From Candidatus Coprousia avicola (GTDB taxonomy: Bacteria; Actinomycetota; Coriobacteriia; Coriobacteriales; Coriobacteriaceae): a DNA stretch of 55,297 bases. A program made the position numbers and the translations under genes. Within the stretch, counting starts at the first letter, position 1. Every line of letters begins with the position of its first letter. The stretch lies in NCBI GenBank assembly GCA_018715125.1, contig DVMF01000081.1:1-55297 (forward strand), given 5' to 3'. Below are positions 1 through 7,373 of the stretch, one piece after another. The notes under the pieces are model-generated. The model was not told the DNA's origin, did no database searches, and saw only the letters and a list, made by a program, of their open reading frames with translations.

Positions 1-47
1 TCCCTGAAGTCCGCCAGGATCCTCTCCCTCTCCTCCCTGCTGTACAT
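1..47 (-). CDS. Partial IS3-type transposase OrfA, N-terminus only
   Basis: The minus strand opens at 47 with ATG and reads MYSREERERILADFR before leaving the window. A G-rich Shine-Dalgarno (AAGGGGG) lies about 6 bases upstream. The charged start resembles the first helix of IS3-family OrfA proteins, but 15 residues cannot settle a family. The OrfB fragment at the other edge of the window makes an IS3 reading more plausible. The rest of the gene is outside the window. Confidence 0.4.
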   Translation of the reverse strand, partial: MYSREERERILADFR

Positions 48-390
48 GCGCAGCCCCCTTCCGTGGGTTCGCGCCGCGCGGGGGAGGGGGCATGCCCCCT
101 CCCCCGCGGTCCAGGATTCTGCCGCGCTCCCACATGACCAGAAAAAATGTCCAGAATAGGCCGGGGTTTATCCTCTCCTATTGAAAAACAGCATACGGTG
201 AAATTACGCAGTAGAAATCGCGGGAGAACCAACGCGAGATACGTGACAGGCTGCGCGCACGAGGAATAACCGGCGTCCGCCGATATCGACTCGTCGCCAT
301 TGGGTTGTCTTTGGATTTCTCCCAATCGGCTCTGCGCCCGACTGGGTGGGGAAGTCGGGCCCTACTCTGACCGCTCGGACCTAATTTTAC
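48..390. other. Non-coding flank of the left-edge insertion sequence
   Basis: No credible gene is visible here. The stretch holds the perfect palindrome at 77-108 and, at about 134-165, a TGACC...TGTCC sequence that resembles an insertion-sequence terminus. Its partner end is not in the window. The part from about 180 to 390 separates this element from the 3' end of the broken Abi gene and shows nothing further. Confidence 0.4.
77..108. repeat. Perfect 32-base palindrome
   Basis: Arms 77-91 and 94-108 are exact reverse complements built from G5-A-G5 and C5-T-C5 tracts, with a self-complementary AT centre. It sits 30 bases upstream of the transposase start. It could protect the element from read-through transcription or be part of its terminal structure. 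It has no adjacent U-run on either strand, so it is not a standard terminator. Confidence 0.7.
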
Positions 391-1134
391 CTACTCATAC
401 CTACTCCGCCCCATTCTCATGGGAAGCCCCTGACTGGCAAAGGCTTTGGAGAACGTGTCAAAGAGGGTATCGGCGTAATCGAGGAAGGACTTCACCGCGT
501 AGGTCTTGTCGAACCAGGGGGCGCACTCCGGAGTACGGGGAGCCGGCCATCCCGGCGATAGCGTGCTCGACGTGCCGCGGGTCTCGCCCCTTGGTAACTT
601 CCGACAGCGTCTCCGTGGCATCGTTGGCAACCGAGACGATGGCGGGGCGGCTCTCGGGATCGCAGCCCCCGAGTGTCGAGGCGGCCAGCCGGACCGCGCC
701 CGCACCGACGCCCCTGTTGAGCGCCTTCGTCTGCTTGGAGACGACTGACGCGGCGGAGTCCTCCAGGAACGTATCGACGACCTCGAACGGGTCCGCACCC
801 GCGTGCATGGCGGCGGCATTGATCCTCACCTTGAGGAAGTGCTCGATGTCGAGCGCGAGGTCGAGGATGGGCGAACGCAGGACCTTGTCAAGCTTCGAGA
901 GCTCAACGAGGTGGCCGAAGTTGAGGTTGACGCAGCGCCCCTTCTCCCCGGGCTTGCACCCGTACTTCTCGAAGTTCTTGGCGAAGGCCTTGAGCTTGAA
1001 GAAGAAGCTCCTCTCCTCGAGGAAGGCGGCCGCGTCCTCCTCGCTCATGAGCCTGAACGACGCGTTCTTTCGTCTCTCAGGTAGGACACCTGGGCATGGG
1101 CGCCCATTATCGGCATGGTCGCGTCAGCCCTCAT
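391..1134 (-). pseudogene. Abi_2/AbiF-like abortive infection protein, copy 1, frameshifted
   Basis: The parts are recognisable in three frames. A start at 1134 (GGAGG just upstream) gives MRADATMPIM...QVSYLRDE. The frame then shifts near 1090 to ...SFRLMSEEDAAAFLEE, followed by the family hallmarks FFFKLKAFAKNF, VNLNFGHLVELS and LDIEHFLKVRI. Near 540 it shifts again to APWFDKTYAVKSFLDYADTLF and a stop at 391. Abi_2 proteins of this type are HEPN-fold RNases that use an R-N-x-x-A-H motif near the C-terminus. No such motif is visible, so an internal deletion is likely. The order and residues match copy 2 (3746-4190), so the two are paralogues. The frameshifts could be decay or sequencing error. 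The neighbouring TetR/ABC operon is divergent. Confidence 0.7.
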
Positions 1135-1149
1135 CGGGCCTCCATCGAT

Positions 1150-1212
1150 ACAAAAATCGCTCCGGCACGCAGGCGCCCCGGAGCGATAAAAGCACGATGT
1201 GCTTTTTGGTCA
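1150..1212 (-). ncRNA. Two-hairpin leader RNA of Abi copy 1
   Basis: Read on the minus strand, hairpin A has 8-bp arms 1199-1206 and 1188-1195 (AAAAGCAC/GTGCTTTT, 3-base loop). Hairpin B follows at once with 10-bp arms 1178-1187 and 1156-1165 (ATCGCTCCGG/CCGGAGCGAT) and a U-run at 1151-1155. The Abi start lies about 20 bases further on. Copy 2 (4206-4266) has the same order, A-U and G-C pattern, spacing and terminator-like U-run, with different stem bases. A short stable RNA, or an attenuator with read-through into the Abi gene, is inferred. AbiF-type genes are known to be associated with an upstream non-coding RNA. Confidence 0.6.
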
Positions 1213-1217
1213 GGGGC

Positions 1218-1223
1218 AGTGTA
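1218..1223 (-). promoter_or_regulatory. Candidate -10 box for the leader RNA, copy 1
   Basis: The minus strand reads TACACT, 11 bases before hairpin A. Copy 2 has TATACT at almost the same distance (12 bases). The conserved placement would start transcription at the foot of hairpin A. No good -35 hexamer is visible. Confidence 0.4.
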
Positions 1224-1391
1224 CCCCATTTCTCCGGGCAGGGTGGGCTTCGCTTCATGGTTTCACGTCGTCCCCTCACCTCCTTCGATTTCGATACGTG
1301 CTCCTAGAGCTGTTTTGCCAGCTCACAGCCCCTTCCATATTTTGGTCAACGGGGTAGCCTTGTTCTCGAAAGACGAGGAAAGCGAGGCCCC

Positions 1392-2021
1392 ATGTCAGAC
1401 AGGTTCGAGCGTTTCGAGAACCTCCCCGAGGACCGCAGGCGCGCCGTTGTGGACGCAGCCGCCGAAGTGTTCGGCTACGAGGATTACGCCCGCGCGTCCA
1501 CGGCGGACATAGCCAGGCGCGCCGGTGTGTCGAAGAGCCAGCTCTTCTTCTACTTCAGGAACAAAAGAGAGCTCTACCTATACGTCCTCACGGCCCTCAC
1601 GCGCCGCGTCGCAGACGCGGTGGTCGACGAGCGCTGGTATAAGATCGACGACTTCTTTGAGGTCATGCGCTACGCCGCGACGCAGAAGGCCGGACTCGTG
1701 GGGTCGAGCCCGCGCATTATAGATTTCTTCGTCCGGGCGTTCTATCTCGGCCATCGGGACGTCTCGGGGGTGCTCGATGCATTCATGACGGATGCCGTGC
1801 CCGCGATGGTGCAGACGTATCTGGGACACGTGCGTTGGGAGCGATTCCGGGGGGACGTCGATCCCATGCGCGTGGTGCGCATGCTCGTGTGGTGCGGAGA
1901 CGGCTACCTGCACGAGCAGCTGCGCGGTGGAGGGGAGCTCGACATGGAGACGATGCTCTCGGAGTTTCTCGTCTGGCTCGACTGGCTCAAACGGGCCACG
2001 TACAAGGAGGAATACCTATGA
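1392..2021 (+). CDS. TetR/AcrR-family transcriptional regulator
   Basis: This 209-residue protein has the normal TetR length. Residues about 15-60 form the helix-turn-helix DNA-binding domain (ADIARRAGVSKSQLFFYFRNK, with the usual small-x-G turn and FYFxNK end). The rest is a variable helical ligand-binding and dimerisation domain. Its stop codon overlaps the next start (ATGA at 2018-2021), so it is co-transcribed and translationally coupled with the ABC exporter genes. It probably represses this operon and responds to an exported compound. No clear palindromic operator was found in the short leader. The ligand is unknown. Confidence 0.9.
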   Translation: MSDRFERFENLPEDRRRAVVDAAAEVFGYEDYARASTADIARRAGVSKSQLFFYFRNKRELYLYVLTALTRRVADAVVDERWYKIDDFFEVMRYAATQKAGLVGSSPRIIDFFVRAFYLGHRDVSGVLDAFMTDAVPAMVQTYLGHVRWERFRGDVDPMRVVRMLVWCGDGYLHEQLRGGGELDMETMLSEFLVWLDWLKRATYKEEYL

Positions 2022-2938
2022 CGGCGAACGGAACGGTCCCTGCGATCTGCGTGCGCGGGCTTACGAAGGATTACGGGCACGGTCGCGGCATCTTCGACGT
2101 TAGCCTCGAGGTCGGTGCTGGCGAGGTGCTCGGTTTTCTGGGTCCCAACGGGGCGGGAAAGACGGTCACGATGCGCCACCTCATGGGGTTTGTCAGGTCG
2201 CAGAGGGGGACGGCCGAGATCCTCGGGCACGATTGTTTCCGGGAGCGGCCGCGTGTCCAGGCGCGTCTGGGTTACCTGCCCGGCGAGAACGCCTGCATGC
2301 AGGAGATGACCGCGCGGGCCTTTCTCGACCTCATGGCGGGGATGCGGGGCCTGCGCGACCGCTCCCGGATGCGGGAGCTTGCCGACGCCTTCGAACTGGA
2401 CCTCGGTGCACGTATCGGCGGGATGTCCAAAGGCAACCGGCAGAAGGTTGCGATCGTCGCGGCTTTCATGGCACGCCCGGACGTGCTTCTCCTCGATGAG
2501 CCCACGAGCGGTCTCGACCCGCTCATGCAGGAGCGCTTTCTCGACGTGGTTGCCGAGGAGCGGGCGCGGGGCGCTGCCATCCTGCTCTCCTCGCACATCT
2601 TCGAAGAGGTCGGGCGGGCGTGCGACCGCGTGGCGTTCATCCGCGCGGGGCGCGTTGTCATGGCCTGCAGCATGGACGAGGTGCGCTCGATGCGCGGCCG
2701 CGGCTACTCGGTCGAGTTCTCCAGCGCGCGGGAACGCTCGCGCTGGGAGCTCGCCCACGGGGTCGAGCCCACTGAGGGGGATGCCCGAGGTGTGGAGCTC
2801 CGCGACGTGCGAGATGTGAACGCCCTCATCCGCGAGCTCTCCTCCTACGACGTTGCCGCGGTCACGTCTCGCGATCAGACGCTCGAAGAGCTGTTCCTTC
2901 ATCTGTACGAGGGCTCCGAGCCCTTGCGGCAAAGCTAG
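2018..2938 (+). CDS. ABC-2 type exporter, ATP-binding subunit
   Basis: 306 residues from the ATG at 2018, chosen because AAGGAGG lies at 2004-2010 and the start overlaps the regulator stop. Walker A GPNGAGKT is at residues 42-49. The signature MSKGNRQ is a common variant of LSGGQ. It is followed by Walker B VLLLDEP with TSGLDP, then a switch histidine (LSSH). This is the CcmA/DrrA-like ATPase type that energises two-component drug or lipid exporters. The C-terminal 80 residues form the usual variable regulatory tail. The permease follows 9 bases downstream. The transported substrate cannot be inferred. Confidence 0.93.
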   Translation: MTANGTVPAICVRGLTKDYGHGRGIFDVSLEVGAGEVLGFLGPNGAGKTVTMRHLMGFVRSQRGTAEILGHDCFRERPRVQARLGYLPGENACMQEMTARAFLDLMAGMRGLRDRSRMRELADAFELDLGARIGGMSKGNRQKVAIVAAFMARPDVLLLDEPTSGLDPLMQERFLDVVAEERARGAAILLSSHIFEEVGRACDRVAFIRAGRVVMACSMDEVRSMRGRGYSVEFSSARERSRWELAHGVEPTEGDARGVELRDVRDVNALIRELSSYDVAAVTSRDQTLEELFLHLYEGSEPLRQS

Positions 2939-2947
2939 GAGATTCCG

Positions 2948-3745
2948 ATGATCCTTCCCCTCTTCAAGCGCGAGCTGCGCTCCTGTCTGTTCCCGACCGC
3001 CATCATCGCAGCGGTGATCGCTCTTTATGCTGGTGTGATCATCGGCATGTACGATCCGGCACTCGGCGAGTCGCTCGCCCTCATGCGCGACGCTATGCCC
3101 GAGCTCTTCGCCGCCTTCGGTATGGCGGACCAGGGGACGACGCTTCTTGAGTTTATGGTTAACTACCTGTACGGCTTTTTGCTCGTGGCGCTTCCCCTCG
3201 TTCTCGTGGCGGTGCTCACCAGTCGGCTCGTGGTCCGTCATATCGAGCGCGGCAGCATCTCCTATCTGCTCGCGCAGCCTGTGAGCCGTACGAGACTCAT
3301 GCTCTCGCAGGCGGGCGTTCTCGTCTTCTGCCTCGTTCTCCTTGCGGCGGTGCTTACTGTGTTCGAGCTGGCTTGCGCCCATGCCATGTTTCCCGGCGAG
3401 CTCGACGCCTCCGACCTTATTGTCGCCAACGCGGCGACCTTCTGTCTCTGGCTATTTCTCTCCGGAGTGTGCTGGGCAGGTGCCTGTGTGCTGCCGAACG
3501 TCTCGGCGGCGCGGTGGGCGGGTGTCGCCCTGTGTGTCCTCTTCGTGCTGGTGCAGATGCTTTCGGGGGTTGGGGATGAGCTCTCTTGGCTTGCCGACGT
3601 CACGCCGCTTGCCCTATTCGATCCGCTCGGGGTTGCGTCTGGGGGAATGGATGCCTTGGCAGGCGCGACTGTGCTTGGCGTTTCAGGCGCGGTGCTCTTT
3701 GCGCTCGGAACCATCGCTTTTGCGCGGCGCGATTTGAGCGTATGA
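2948..3745 (+). CDS. ABC-2 type exporter, membrane subunit
   Basis: 265 residues with about six hydrophobic segments (first at residues 13-32; others near 75-98, 118-138, 158-178, 186-205 and 236-258), as expected for an ABC-2 permease. A large loop between the first two segments contains the usual ALMRDAMPELFAAFG region. AGGAG precedes the start. It forms the membrane channel for the ATPase encoded just upstream, under control of the TetR protein. Its 3' end abuts the broken Abi copy 2 on the other strand, which looks as if it lost its C-terminus at this junction. Confidence 0.88.
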   Translation: MILPLFKRELRSCLFPTAIIAAVIALYAGVIIGMYDPALGESLALMRDAMPELFAAFGMADQGTTLLEFMVNYLYGFLLVALPLVLVAVLTSRLVVRHIERGSISYLLAQPVSRTRLMLSQAGVLVFCLVLLAAVLTVFELACAHAMFPGELDASDLIVANAATFCLWLFLSGVCWAGACVLPNVSAARWAGVALCVLFVLVQMLSGVGDELSWLADVTPLALFDPLGVASGGMDALAGATVLGVSGAVLFALGTIAFARRDLSV

Positions 3746-4190
3746 GGGTCGATTGAGGGACATTCTGCACGGTACCTTTAGCTTTCTTTCGCGCTCGGAG
3801 TCGAAGAAGGGGGCCATGAGTCCGTAGGGGGTCGCCTCCCGGGTCCATGACCATCCTGTTGAGGTCGACCTTCATATAGTGCCCGATGTTGAGCGTGAGG
3901 GAGAGGACCGTCTCGCAGAGGTGGTGGTCGAGCCTCGTGAGCTCGGCGAGGTGGGCGAAGTCGAGGTTGATGTAGGAGCCGAAGCGCTCCGAGCCGGGGC
4001 TGGTGTAGCGGGAGAAGCACTTCGCGAACGCCTTCACCTTGAAGAAGAAGTTGCTCTCCCGCAGGAACCGCTCGGCCTCCCGCTCGTCCGTCAGCTCGAA
4101 GCGGACCCCTCGGTCCTCGAGGTGGCGGACCTGCTGGTCGGCGTCGATGAGCGGCAGTCCCTTCGTTGTCGCGGTGACGGGATCTTCCAT
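3746..4190 (-). pseudogene. Abi_2/AbiF-like abortive infection protein, copy 2, truncated
   Basis: From ATG 4190 the protein reads cleanly through the N-terminal half of the family: RGVRFELTDEREAERFLRE, FFFKVKAFAKCFSRY, YINLDFAHLAELTRLD and LNIGHYMKVDLNRMV. At the C5 run in GACCCCCTACGG (about 3820-3830) it leaves frame. Removing one C restores DPYGLMAPFFDSERERK, which is the expected continuation. The gene then runs into the 3' end of the ABC permease, so the catalytic C-terminal half is missing. It is a paralogue of copy 1 and carries the same leader RNA design. The N-terminal half alone is unlikely to be an active nuclease. Confidence 0.7.
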
Positions 4191-4205
4191 CTCGGTGTCA
4201 AAAGA

Positions 4206-4266
4206 TAAGAAAAATGCGGCTGAAGGTACGGGTACCCGCAGCCGCTAAAAGCCCTAGGGCTTTTCA
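4206..4266 (-). ncRNA. Two-hairpin leader RNA of Abi copy 2
   Basis: On the minus strand, hairpin A is the palindrome AAAAGCCCTAGGGCTTTT (4247-4264). Hairpin B has outer arms 4239-4245 and 4216-4222 (GCGGCTG/CAGCCGC) around an inner CGGGTACCCG palindrome, and is followed by AUUUUUC. The Abi start is about 25 bases on. Compared with copy 1, hairpin A keeps its A-U base and loop position but changes a stem pair on both sides (AAAAGCAC/GTGCTTTT against AAAAGCCC/GGGCTTTT), a compensatory change. Hairpin B differs throughout yet keeps its pairing and U-run. This argues for a selected RNA structure. Confidence 0.6.
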
Positions 4267-4276
4267 CAATGACTGA

Positions 4277-4282
4277 AGTATA
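4277..4282 (-). promoter_or_regulatory. Candidate -10 box for the leader RNA, copy 2
   Basis: The minus strand reads TATACT 12 bases upstream of hairpin A, matching the position of TACACT in copy 1. No convincing -35 hexamer is visible. Confidence 0.4.
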
Positions 4283-4417
4283 CCCGACTGAGGCGGATGA
4301 GGAAGCGCTTGGGAAGTTCGGGCCATCCGTCAGAGGGGTTCCACACCCTCGACACAGGGGGGTCTGCGCGCACGACGATCGCGCCGGCGCCGGCGGGGGC
4401 GGGGGTAGGCTAGTCCC

Positions 4418-4522
4418 TCACCTCCGCGACATGCCGAAGATGAGGGCGTCCTCTCGCTCGACGTCCGAGGGCTCCGCCTCGCCGCGCATGGCGGAGAACT
4501 CCCGCGCGAGGAAGTCGACCGT
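4418..4522 (-). pseudogene. Possible gene tail upstream of Abi copy 2
   Basis: The minus strand reads VDFLAREFSAMRGEAEPSD then VEREDALIFGMSRR and a stop at 4418-4420. It looks like natural protein, but a stop codon (4523-4525) precedes it and no start codon fits. It could be the last 33 residues of a lost gene. The family is not recognised and the call is weak. Confidence 0.25.
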
Positions 4523-4634
4523 CTAGGCGAGGCCCCGTCGATTTCGCCCGAGGAGCGCGCCGGGCGCATGTTACACTGAACCCGCTTGATTTGCCCCGGT
4601 GAACACCGGTGTATCAAGTTTGGAGGCGATGCAC

Positions 4635-5114
4635 ATGGACCACGATTTCTACGAGTGGGCGTCCGACGCTCCGCTGCGCGCGCCCGACGGTTTTTCAGAG
4701 GCGGCGACTGCGGCTGGAGTTGCCGCTTCGGTTGCGGAGCGAAATGAGATGATGGCATTCGCGCTCCGCACCTTCAGCCGTGGTCATGGCCAACTGCTCG
4801 ACCGCATTGTCTCCGGCTATGAAAAGGCAAAGAAGCTGCAGCTTCGTGGCATGATCGCTTATGCGGTGGTTGCGGTGGTGGCCCTCGTGCTCATGCTGGT
4901 GCTTCCGCTTTCTATGGATATGGAACTTAGGATTATCCTGTGGCTCTCGATTGCCGGGCTGCTTTTCATCCCGTTTATTCCCCTATGGATTCTGCTCTGC
5001 AATCATGTTTTTGCGCCCGATTGGAATACCTACGCGACGTGGTATCGCCGTCGAGATCGCAAAGGGCTTGGCTTCGAGGACCTTTATCGCGCCATGGGTG
5101 TGACGCGCCCGTAA
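4635..5114 (+). CDS. Small membrane protein of unknown function
   Basis: 159 residues from the ATG at 4635, preferred over 4599 and 4629 because GGAGG at 4622-4626 is 8 bases upstream. The N-terminal 75 residues are soluble and partly helical. Two adjacent membrane helices follow, at about residues 76-98 and 103-125, with a positively charged cytoplasmic tail (YRRRDRKG). This two-helix hairpin layout is common in uncharacterised actinobacterial proteins. No catalytic motif is visible and the neighbours give no functional hint. Confidence 0.75.
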   Translation: MDHDFYEWASDAPLRAPDGFSEAATAAGVAASVAERNEMMAFALRTFSRGHGQLLDRIVSGYEKAKKLQLRGMIAYAVVAVVALVLMLVLPLSMDMELRIILWLSIAGLLFIPFIPLWILLCNHVFAPDWNTYATWYRRRDRKGLGFEDLYRAMGVTRP

Positions 5115-5199
5115 GTCAGGGGGAAGGAATCGCATCCGCTGCCAGACTTTTGGGGCGAAGAGCCGTCTGCCTGTAGGTGGGGATTGTAGGCAGCGAGTG

Positions 5200-5661
5200 C
5201 TAGCCAACAGCTTCCGATGCCTCTGCTTCTTCAAGAATGGCAAGTGCGGCACGGTACGTCATGCGCTGCCGCTCCAGTGCGTCTGCGGCCGGCTGCGTCC
5301 CGCCCGCATAGCGCGTCTCGTCCATGTTGTGCCTAAGGTCTGCCCGCTTGACCGCGCGTGCGACGGGGTCGGCCGCGAGGGAGCGCACATAGTCGAGGTA
5401 GGGTACGCCCGGCTCGTGCGTGAGCAGGCGGAGCGCCTCAATCACCTCCGCAGGAAACTCCCGAGCTAGATCGCTCAGGGTGACGTCGGTGTCCTCTGCG
5501 ACATCGTGCAGGAGCGCGACGCACGCGGTAACCTCGTCCTCCATTTGTTCGGCGACGTGGTAGGGGTGGAAGACGTAAGGTGTGCCGCACTTGTCCACTT
5601 GGCCGGCATGCGCATCGTAGGAGATGCGTAGGGCGCGGTTTGTGAGTGGCGTGTAGATCAT
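5200..5661 (-). CDS. HD-domain hydrolase, MESH1/SpoT-like
   Basis: 153 residues, about the size of stand-alone (p)ppGpp hydrolases. The metal-binding HD pattern is complete: the Y-x-x-H-x-G-Q region at residues 15-21, PYVFHPYHV with His32, HDVAED with His52-Asp53 and Glu56-Asp57, and a later KRADLRHNM block supplying the last Asp. These match the hydrolase domain of RelA/SpoT enzymes. No synthetase domain is present. It probably removes pyrophosphate from an alarmone or a related nucleotide, but small HD proteins of this type also include other phosphohydrolases. It is transcribed alone. Confidence 0.75.
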   Translation of the reverse strand: MIYTPLTNRALRISYDAHAGQVDKCGTPYVFHPYHVAEQMEDEVTACVALLHDVAEDTDVTLSDLAREFPAEVIEALRLLTHEPGVPYLDYVRSLAADPVARAVKRADLRHNMDETRYAGGTQPAADALERQRMTYRAALAILEEAEASEAVG

Positions 5662-5907
5662 GGTGGTGCCTCCCCGTTGCCGTCTGGCGCCTGGTCATCA
5701 GTTTACGTGTTCAAAATGGGTGCGTGTCTGTACGGATACACGAGGTGGACACCCGCAAAACCAGGGGGGCTGTTCTGTTCGTGCAACACTTCCCCACAAG
5801 ACCCCGAAAGACTATCTCTCGTCTTGAGGCGTGCCGAGCCAGATCCTCCGCGGAAAACTGGGGCTTGACGCTGACTTGGCACGTCCGACTGCTTCGGTCC
5901 TGGTCAC

Positions 5908-6456
5908 TTATAGGGAAGCGAACGTAGCAGACTCGTCATGGAGTAGGGAAACGGTGGAGCCTTGGTCGGGGGACCCAAGGAGTTCGCTTGGTAGGTTTAT
6001 GGGGCGCTCTCCGCGCATGACCATGTTGTAGCTCATGTTGAGGCTCCTGCGCATGAACACCCGAGCTCGTTCGACGGCGTTTGGGTGCAGCTTGGCTTCC
6101 GCATGTGCCTCCTCGAGGGGAATATCCTCAACCAGCACGGGATATCCCGGGTCTCTCATTCCGGCAATCATGTCAATCCACATGAATCCCCAGCCTGACG
6201 GTTGGTATATGCGCGCCCCGGCAACCACGGCGAATAGGGTTCCCTTCTTGACGACGGGCATTTCATCTTCCGGTATGTCGGAGAGTTTTCGCTCTCCAAA
6301 CATCCCTCCATGGTAAAGGTCGGTTCTGGCGCGTGCGGCGCAGCAGCAGGCGAGGTACTCAAGCCGCTTCAACTCCTCAGACTCCTCTATCGCGCGACAG
6401 ATGCCGGAGACCTCTGCGAGGTTATTGACCGGAATTAAAGATTCTTGATAGCCCAT
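5908..6456 (-). CDS. Conserved hypothetical protein
   Basis: 182 residues from the ATG at 6456, chosen over the upstream ATG at 6489 because GGAGGAG sits directly before it. The protein is mixed alpha/beta, without signal peptide or membrane helices. A double cysteine run (ACCCAARARTDLYHGG) and a region rich in aromatic and hydrophobic residues (YQPSGWGFMWIDMIAG) are the only notable features. I do not recognise the family. It is divergent from the coiled-coil protein gene at 6614 across an AT-rich 157-base promoter region. Confidence 0.6.
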   Translation of the reverse strand: MGYQESLIPVNNLAEVSGICRAIEESEELKRLEYLACCCAARARTDLYHGGMFGERKLSDIPEDEMPVVKKGTLFAVVAGARIYQPSGWGFMWIDMIAGMRDPGYPVLVEDIPLEEAHAEAKLHPNAVERARVFMRRSLNMSYNMVMRGERPINLPSELLGSPDQGSTVSLLHDESATFASL

Positions 6457-6613
6457 TGCTCCTCCTCTTTGTTGCGCAGTGCCAAGCACGTTAATTCAAA
6501 AACGGAATGACAATTCCAAATATATCATGTACTATCATAATGGAAATGAACTTCCGATAGTTCTTAAGAGCGCTGTTTGAACGAGAACGGTAGCAGTGGA
6601 GAGGAGTATGGGC

Positions 6614-7141
6614 ATGCGGACAGTGACATTTACCTCTGCAAGCGCGGCGAAGTTTATCAAACGGTTGGAGAACGAAAAGAGTCGCCTGATTGATATCGAG
6701 CAGAAGAACTCGACATATGTGCTTGCACAGGGTGAGGAAAGCGAGCCTCCCGTATACGATTATGACGAGATCATCGATCGCGTGGATGAACTCGATAACA
6801 CTATTCGGCGTGTTCGCCATGCACTCCATGCGTTCAACGCCCGAACCGTGATTCCAGAAGAAGGGGTCTCGATTGATGAGGCGCTCATACGGCTGGCGCA
6901 AATGAACGGAAAGCTGAGACGCCTAGAGCGCCTTCGCGCGACTGAGCCAAAGAAGCGCTTATCGAGCGGCTACTTTGGCAACAAAGGCCTCATTGAGTAC
7001 GAATACGCAAACTTCGACGTAAAACAAGCGCTTTCCGATTATGAGGAGCTCTACAAGCGTATCGGCGATTTGCAGCTTCGGCTTGATTTTGCGAACCAAA
7101 CAGAGACGTTCTCAGTTGAGTTGGATGACTGGATACGCTAA
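6614..7141 (+). CDS. Coiled-coil conserved hypothetical protein
   Basis: 175 residues from the ATG at 6614, chosen because GAGAGGAG lies 7 bases upstream. GTG 6596 and ATG 6608 are alternatives. The sequence is mostly charged helix: an N-terminal S-x-S-A-A-K-F-I-K-R-L-E-N-E-K segment, a long helical hairpin, an invariant-looking DEALIRLAQMNGKL block, then a tail with NFDVKQALSDYEELYKR. I recall similar proteins as a widespread cytosolic family of unknown role in Firmicutes and Actinobacteria, sometimes near restriction-modification genes. The HsdM/TRD gene next door fits that pattern. Confidence 0.65.
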   Translation: MRTVTFTSASAAKFIKRLENEKSRLIDIEQKNSTYVLAQGEESEPPVYDYDEIIDRVDELDNTIRRVRHALHAFNARTVIPEEGVSIDEALIRLAQMNGKLRRLERLRATEPKKRLSSGYFGNKGLIEYEYANFDVKQALSDYEELYKRIGDLQLRLDFANQTETFSVELDDWIR

Positions 7142-7310
7142 GGGGTGCATCGTTCCGGACCTAAGATGCCTTATCCCTCTTTAGGCTGCAAATGAGGATA
7201 CGGTTGAATCGTTCGCGTTGTCCTTAGTTGGTAGTCGGTTGTATCGTGCGGTTTTGCGTTAAGGCGACCAGAAGGACGATCCTTCTTCCTATCTGGCATG
7301 TTGGGTCGAA

Positions 7311-7355
7311 AACTTCCTAGGGGTGGCGGTGCCAACCCCTAGGGCTGCGGAAGTT
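7311..7355. terminator. Extended hairpin between convergent genes
   Basis: Arms 7316-7327 (CCTAGGGGTGGC) and 7331-7343 pair with one bulged A. An outer AACTT/AAGTT pairing extends the structure to about 45 bases. It lies between the convergent genes ending at 7141 and 7374, so it could end transcription from both sides. It lacks a clear U-run on either strand. Confidence 0.45.
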
Positions 7356-7373
7356 CGGTTTCATGCGGCGCAC

